From: Acanthopleuribacter pedis
Lineage (GTDB): Bacteria > Acidobacteriota > Holophagae > Acanthopleuribacterales > Acanthopleuribacteraceae
Reading direction: 5' to 3'
Length of the DNA stretch: 64,000 nucleotides
Assembly: GCF_017377855.1 (NCBI RefSeq)
Contig: NZ_JAFREP010000007.1
Coordinates: 186,001 to 250,000 of the forward strand
In this document: positions 59,901 through 64,000 of the stretch, one piece after another
Layout: each line of letters begins with the position of its first letter
Numbering within the stretch: position 1 is the stretch's first letter
The notes under the pieces: generated by a model
What the model was told of the DNA's origin: nothing
Databases searched by the model: none
What the model saw: only the letters and a program-made list of their open reading frames with translations
Position numbers and translations under genes: made by a program

Positions 59901-60986
59901 ATGGCGCAACATCCCTATTCCTTATTCAAGCGAGAGCAACCGTTTTCCTTGACCTTAGGCGGGGTGTTACCAAGTTTTCAACTGGCCTACGAAACCTGGG
60001 GCCGACTCGACGCGGACCGCGGCAACGCCGTTATTTTGTTTACCGGACTTTCCGCTTCCTCTCACGCCAAATCTCACGCCCGTGACGATGTACCGGGCTG
60101 GTGGGAAGCCATGATTGGTCCAGGTCAGGCCATCGATACCGACCGTTTTTTTGTGCTTTGCATCAACCACCTCGGCGGCTGCTTCGGATCGACCGGGCCT
60201 TCTTCGATTTCGCCCGAAACCCAAACGCATTACGGCCCCGACTTCCCGCCGTTGCTGATTCAAGATTTGGTTGACGCCGCGGTGCTGGTGCTGGATATGC
60301 TCGGTATCCAACAGGTGTATGCCTCCGTCGGCACCTCCATGGGCGGTATGTTGGCGATGGAGCTGGCCGCGCGCCACGCCCACCGTGTGCAACGCCTGAT
60401 TTCGATTTCCGCCTCGGGTCGTCCCGGCCCCCAATCCATCGCCTTCCGTTACCTGCAGCGCCGCGTCATTCTGGCCGATCCCTTTTTTGCGGGCGGCCGC
60501 TACTACGACGAACCCAACAAACCCAGCGAATCCTTGGCCGTCGCGCGTGAGATTGGCAACATTACCTACCGTTCCCGCGAGGAATTTAACGAGCGTTTTG
60601 GGCGTTCGCGTACCGCCAACGGCTATAATTTCGGCCCCGACTTTCAGGTGGAATCTTACCTCAATCACATGGGCCGCAAGCTTTCCAGCGATTTTGATCC
60701 CAATAGTTTCCTGTTCCTAACCAAAGCCATGGATCTTTATTCCTTGGGCTACGAATTCTCTTCCTACGAGGAAGGGGTGCTGCGAATTAAAGCCAAAAGT
60801 TTGATGATTGGTGTTTCCACCGACATGTTGTTTCCGCCCGATGAGCAGGAAGCCGTGGTGCGTATCCTGCAAAAAGTGGGTCGCGATGTTTCCTTTAAGT
60901 TGCTGGAATCAAAGGCCGGTCACGACGCCTTCCTGGTGGAGGTTGACTGGTTCCGACCGGTGGTGCGAGACTTTTTGGAGTCGTAA
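59901..60986 (+). CDS. metX: Homoserine O-acetyltransferase
   Basis: 361 residues of the MetX alpha/beta-hydrolase family, which acetylates homoserine from acetyl-CoA for methionine synthesis. Recognisable stretches are FQLAYETWGRLDADRGNAV, GSTGPSSISPETQTHYGPDF and SVGTSMGGMLAMELAARHA. The triad is Ser146, Asp308 (STDMLFPPDEQ) and His341 (AGHDAFLVE). Related family members use serine or succinyl-CoA, so specificity is not proved. The start at 59901 has only a weak AAGG upstream. A 49-residue extension is rejected for lack of family similarity. I looked for a SAM riboswitch in the 282-base leader and saw none. Confidence 0.9.
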   Translation: MAQHPYSLFKREQPFSLTLGGVLPSFQLAYETWGRLDADRGNAVILFTGLSASSHAKSHARDDVPGWWEAMIGPGQAIDTDRFFVLCINHLGGCFGSTGPSSISPETQTHYGPDFPPLLIQDLVDAAVLVLDMLGIQQVYASVGTSMGGMLAMELAARHAHRVQRLISISASGRPGPQSIAFRYLQRRVILADPFFAGGRYYDEPNKPSESLAVAREIGNITYRSREEFNERFGRSRTANGYNFGPDFQVESYLNHMGRKLSSDFDPNSFLFLTKAMDLYSLGYEFSSYEEGVLRIKAKSLMIGVSTDMLFPPDEQEAVVRILQKVGRDVSFKLLESKAGHDAFLVEVDWFRPVVRDFLES

Positions 60987-61063
60987 GCAGGCTTGCGCGC
61001 GGCCTGGCCACGCGCATCACCCATTGCAGCCGGGGTCGTCCCGGTCGGCGTAACGAGGTAACC

Positions 61064-61477
61064 ATGGGTAAAAAGTTCATGCGGTTTATTGATGCCGCGC
61101 AACGGCGGATCGTGGTGGAACGGCCCGAGGCACGCAATGCGCCGGGGGTCACCGAGGTTGTGTTCCAGATCCAAGGGATTGAAATCGCGCTGGGCGAAAC
61201 CACGCAATTTACCTTCTATCACGACATGGCCGACCGCGGCGTGCGCATGGGCAAGACGCCGGGTTTGTCGGTATGGCAACGACTGCGGCGTCAGCCTGCT
61301 TTGATCGGCAGCATGCGCCTCATCGATGAAAACCGCTGCGACCTAGAACTGTGGGACGACAGCTTTATGGTGCTGTCTTTTGATCGCGACGCGGACGACG
61401 TCTTGCTGCGCGAAATGGAAATTATGATGATGTCGGCCGGTTACCATTGGCACATTGAGGAATCCCAACCGAACTAA
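61064..61477 (+). CDS. Conserved-looking small protein of unknown function
   Basis: 137 residues, a compact mixed alpha/beta protein with no signal peptide or membrane segment: RFIDAAQRRIVVERPEARN, VVFQIQGIEIALGETTQF, MRLIDENRCDLELWDDSFMV, EMEIMMMSAGYHWHIEES. The ATG at 61064 has a GAGG site (GTAACGAGGTAACC). It follows metX by 77 bases and may be co-transcribed with it. I do not recognise the family. Confidence 0.65.
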   Translation: MGKKFMRFIDAAQRRIVVERPEARNAPGVTEVVFQIQGIEIALGETTQFTFYHDMADRGVRMGKTPGLSVWQRLRRQPALIGSMRLIDENRCDLELWDDSFMVLSFDRDADDVLLREMEIMMMSAGYHWHIEESQPN

Positions 61478-61873
61478 CCCGCGATTTGCCCCTCCCCGTT
61501 ATGCACAAACCGGCTGGGGTTGGGACCTACCCAAGGTGTTTTCGCCTTTTCCGCCTGGAATTAAAGAAGATCCAATCAGTCTCCCTTTCCATTAACGGTG
61601 ATTGGAGCCGCGGCTCTATCCGCGGTGGGTATCCATGAAAAAGGGGAAGCGGTTCATGCGCATCCTCGTTTCCCCAAATCCTTAGCAAGCGTCGTCGGGT
61701 CCTCAATGGAACACATCCACGCCCAAAAAAATCTTGTCCCGTCCACGCCGGAAAAATCGTCTTAACCAGCAAGGTCTCTGTTCACCGGCGCCGGTCGTGC
61801 CTTCCTTCTTGCTGGATGCTTGCTCGTAGCTCTGGGTCGGTGTAACTTAGGATCAAACACATGAGGTGACAAC
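61478..61873. other. Intergenic, no gene seen
   Basis: 396 bases. A CCGCGG-CTCTAT-CCGCGG small hairpin lies near 61608-61625. A minus-strand frame at 61527-61772 has no ribosome site. No promoter pair was convincing. Confidence 0.45.
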
Positions 61874-63388
61874 GTGGCGAAACAGCCGGTTTATTGGATT
61901 GTGAGCGCCCTGGTTGCGGGCCTGTTTTTTGGCGCTTTTGGGCAAGATCCTGAAAGCGAAACCTTTGACACAGCGACCGAAACCCCTGCCAAACGAGAAA
62001 AGATCATGGTGTTGCACCTGAGTGACGAGGGCCGTTACATGGTCGACGAGGTGCAGGCCGATTTCATTATCGCCCAGCTCGACAAGGCCGAGGCCGAGGG
62101 GTTCACCCGCATCATCCTGAAGATTGACACCTACGGTGGCGTGGTGATGCACGCCCGTACCATTACCGAGCGGCTGTTGCGGCTCAAAATTCCCACGACC
62201 GCTTATGTCACCACCAAAGCCATTTCGGCCGGGACCTTCATCGCCTACGCCTGTGACACCATTGTGATGGAAAGCAACACCACCCTGGGTGACGCTCAGA
62301 TGATCATGCAGACCACCGAGGGCATCAAAGAGGCGCCGGAAAAGGCGGTCACCGTGTTTCGCGCCGACTGGCGCAAGGCGTGCGACATAAAAAACCGCTC
62401 CTTTGCCTTGGCCCGTGGTTTCTTCGAGATCGATGTCGAGGTGTTGCAGGTCGGTAAACCCGAGGACCTGCGTTTTATGACGCGCGAAGATTACGAATTC
62501 CTCGCCGAGAAAGACCGCCCGCCGATTATCAAAATTGTGGTCAAAAAAGGCGAGCTTTTGACCCTCTTCGCCAAGGAAGCCCAGGCGTTGGGCATTGCCA
62601 CCGAGGCAAGCAGCTTTGAGGCTTTTTTGAAAAGCGAAGGCTTGCGGGCGGCCGATTTGGAAGAACAGCAGATGACCTTCTCCCAAAACATTTTGCGGTT
62701 TCTGGGCGCCAATTCTTGGGTCTTCTTGATCCTTACCATGGTGGGGCTCAACGGCATCTACATGGAAATCAAAATGCCGGGTTTTGGGGCGCCCGGCCTG
62801 ACCGCGGTGGTTTGTTTTACCATTGTGTTTGGTTCACGTTTTTTGCTGGGTACCGCCTCGCCCCTTGAGTTGGCCGTGTTTGTCGCCGGTATTTTGTGCT
62901 GTCTGGCCGAGATTTTTGTCTTGCCGGGATTCGGCGTGGCCGGCATCACCGGTATGGTGCTGATGTTTGCTTCGCTTGTGTTTGCCTCGCTTCCCGACTT
63001 TGGCGGCCCCTTGCCGATCCCGCGTTTTGAGATGCAGTGGGAGTGGTTGCGCTCCTTGCTTTGGTTGACCGCGTCCAGTTTTCTCCTGTCTTTTCTCCTA
63101 TTCGGGGGACTGGTGACACTGATCTTGAAATCACCCGTTAAAAGTCCCTTGGTTTTGGCCCATGAACTCACCAGCAATGAAGGGGTGGTTGCCGCCGTGG
63201 TCGAAGAGGCTGCCGCGATTTTGGGTCGGGAAGGCGTCATTGAAGGTGGTTTGCGTCCCGGCGGGAAAATGCGCTTGGACCAAGGTAAGCTGATCGACGT
63301 GGTGAGCGAGGTTGGTTTTATCGACGACGGCCAACGGGTGGTGGTCGATAAACTCGATGGAAACCGGGTCGTGGTCCGTCCCGTTTAG
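61874..63388 (+). CDS. NfeD family membrane protease (ClpP-like, NfeD1b type)
   Basis: 504 residues. Signal segment, then a ClpP/SppA-like serine-protease domain (about 45-230; IILKIDTYGGVVMHARTI, KAISAGTFIAYACDTIVME with nucleophile Ser118). Six or so membrane segments follow (SWVFLILTMVGLNGIYMEI, LAVFVAGILCCLAEIFVLPG), then a C-terminal NfeD OB-fold domain (EGVIEGGLRPGGKMRLDQ). Such proteins work beside stomatin/SPFH partners in membrane-protein quality control. The start is GTG after GAGGTGA. A second, short NfeD-like gene follows at 63711. Confidence 0.9.
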   Translation: MAKQPVYWIVSALVAGLFFGAFGQDPESETFDTATETPAKREKIMVLHLSDEGRYMVDEVQADFIIAQLDKAEAEGFTRIILKIDTYGGVVMHARTITERLLRLKIPTTAYVTTKAISAGTFIAYACDTIVMESNTTLGDAQMIMQTTEGIKEAPEKAVTVFRADWRKACDIKNRSFALARGFFEIDVEVLQVGKPEDLRFMTREDYEFLAEKDRPPIIKIVVKKGELLTLFAKEAQALGIATEASSFEAFLKSEGLRAADLEEQQMTFSQNILRFLGANSWVFLILTMVGLNGIYMEIKMPGFGAPGLTAVVCFTIVFGSRFLLGTASPLELAVFVAGILCCLAEIFVLPGFGVAGITGMVLMFASLVFASLPDFGGPLPIPRFEMQWEWLRSLLWLTASSFLLSFLLFGGLVTLILKSPVKSPLVLAHELTSNEGVVAAVVEEAAAILGREGVIEGGLRPGGKMRLDQGKLIDVVSEVGFIDDGQRVVVDKLDGNRVVVRPV

Positions 63389-63710
63389 AGGGGTAGGCAA
63401 CAAGGAGGCGCGTTTGGACTTTTTGGGCGTGGTTTGCCATCGGGCCGCGAGCGGTGATGATGACTTTGGTGCGTCAGCCGGCTCTGAGCGGCCCCATCGT
63501 TCGCCACCGGCGGCTTGTTGGGAAGCAGCTGTGATCCGGGCTTTGTTGAGGATGGATTAAGGGACGTGATTCGTGATACTGAAGGGGGCCGGGTGTTGGT
63601 GGCCCCCATGTAAGCCTCATTCTCAAAAACGAGGTGCCACCGCGCCTTTTCCGGCAAAATCATGGCAAGATGCAAGGGCGGCGAATTCAAATCACGCGGA
63701 GGCGTAGAAC
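63389..63710. other. Intergenic between NfeD genes, with a hairpin
   Basis: 322 bases. GGGGGCC (63584-63590) and GGCCCCC (63601-63607) form a short strong hairpin without a T run. No open frame with a ribosome site is seen. Confidence 0.45.
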
Positions 63711-64000
63711 ATGGTGTGGATCGTTTTACTAACGCTAGCAGGCTTTGGTTTTATTGTGCTTGATGTGATTGCGCTTCCCGGCAGCATTTTTGTGGCGCTG
63801 GGTATCGGCATGATTGGTTACAGTGTATATCTGAATTTCATGGCGCACGGCCCGGTTTCCGCCGGGGTGCATTTTGTTGTGTGTGCCTCCGTGATCCCCG
63901 TGATCGTGTTGCGCTTGTTGAAGCGGTACGCCCTGAAAGGTGAAATGAACGCTGAGGAAGGTTTTGTCGGGGTTGATTCCCACTCCGACCTTATCGGCTC
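63711..64000 (+). CDS. Short NfeD-like membrane protein, cut by window end
   Basis: 96 residues visible; the gene runs off the right edge. Two or three membrane segments (VWIVLLTLAGFGFIVLDVIA, GSIFVALGIGMIGYSVYL, HFVVCASVIPVIVLRLL) precede the start of an NfeD OB-like domain (GFVGVDSHSDLIG). This fits the short NfeD class lacking the protease domain. GGAGG lies before the ATG. It pairs with the NfeD protease gene upstream. Confidence 0.75.
   Translation, partial: MVWIVLLTLAGFGFIVLDVIALPGSIFVALGIGMIGYSVYLNFMAHGPVSAGVHFVVCASVIPVIVLRLLKRYALKGEMNAEEGFVGVDSHSDLIG

Noticed and set aside
61527..61772. 81-residue minus-strand frame before the NfeD gene
   Set aside because: No ribosome site and no recognisable protein character.
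1..64000. tRNA or rRNA genes
   Set aside because: None was recognised by eye on either strand; a covariance search could still reveal one.

Overview
The window is a stretch of chromosome from a Gram-negative, probably environmental bacterium with a high-GC genome. Outer-membrane biology is visible (BamD lipoprotein, Kdo-kinase-like protein, several lipoproteins, dTDP-sugar synthesis). The mix of large signalling proteins, secreted protease and lipase, a selenocysteine-containing SelD and PASTA-only protein would suit an Acidobacteriota (Holophagae/Acanthopleuribacter-like) or deltaproteobacterial-type lineage. No rRNA or tRNA gene is present, so this placement is a low-confidence inference.

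Layout. 1-8 kb: an orphan hcp with a sigma-54-like promoter, two unknown proteins, an overlapping response-regulator/kinase and RR-DUF3369-HD-GYP pair, and rpmG. 8-18 kb: DUF5924/DUF2914 membrane protein, rfbA, a secreted matrixin-like metalloprotease with its partner, a triple GYF_2-like protein and a NUDIX hydrolase. 18-25 kb: a psp-like envelope-stress set with a candidate sigma-54 promoter, then the most unusual locus, three DUF697 membrane proteins around a MACPF/hemopexin protein. 25-29 kb: a four-gene ABC export operon. 30-34 kb: a tightly overlapped operon of thioesterase, two secreted proteins and a pseudo-receiver/FapA-like protein. 35-42 kb: a 1731-residue double-kinase sensor of mosaic composition, then selD with an in-frame TGA. 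43-50 kb: a VolA/Pla-1-like lipase and a TPR-DUF2802-HDOD-HDOD-CheR operon. 50-64 kb: mostly housekeeping (Kdo kinase, glutaryl-CoA dehydrogenase, bamD, rpe, PASTA protein, rpsT, glutamate-cysteine ligase, CCA enzyme, metX, NfeD pair).

At least seven copies or fragments of a dispersed palindromic element (ends CTAGCCCGCATTTCTCACAAGG and its complement) punctuate the intergenic regions. Its core holds a variable number of 15-bp units. A second dispersed repeat occurs at 10.8 and 42.6 kb, and a tandem intergenic duplication at 45 kb carries a 98-bp insertion with inverted ends.

Best candidates for new biology: the DUF697/MACPF-hemopexin locus (20.8-25.2 kb), the overlapping pseudo-receiver/FapA operon (30.2-34.1 kb), the mosaic double kinase, and the variable-core dispersed element.
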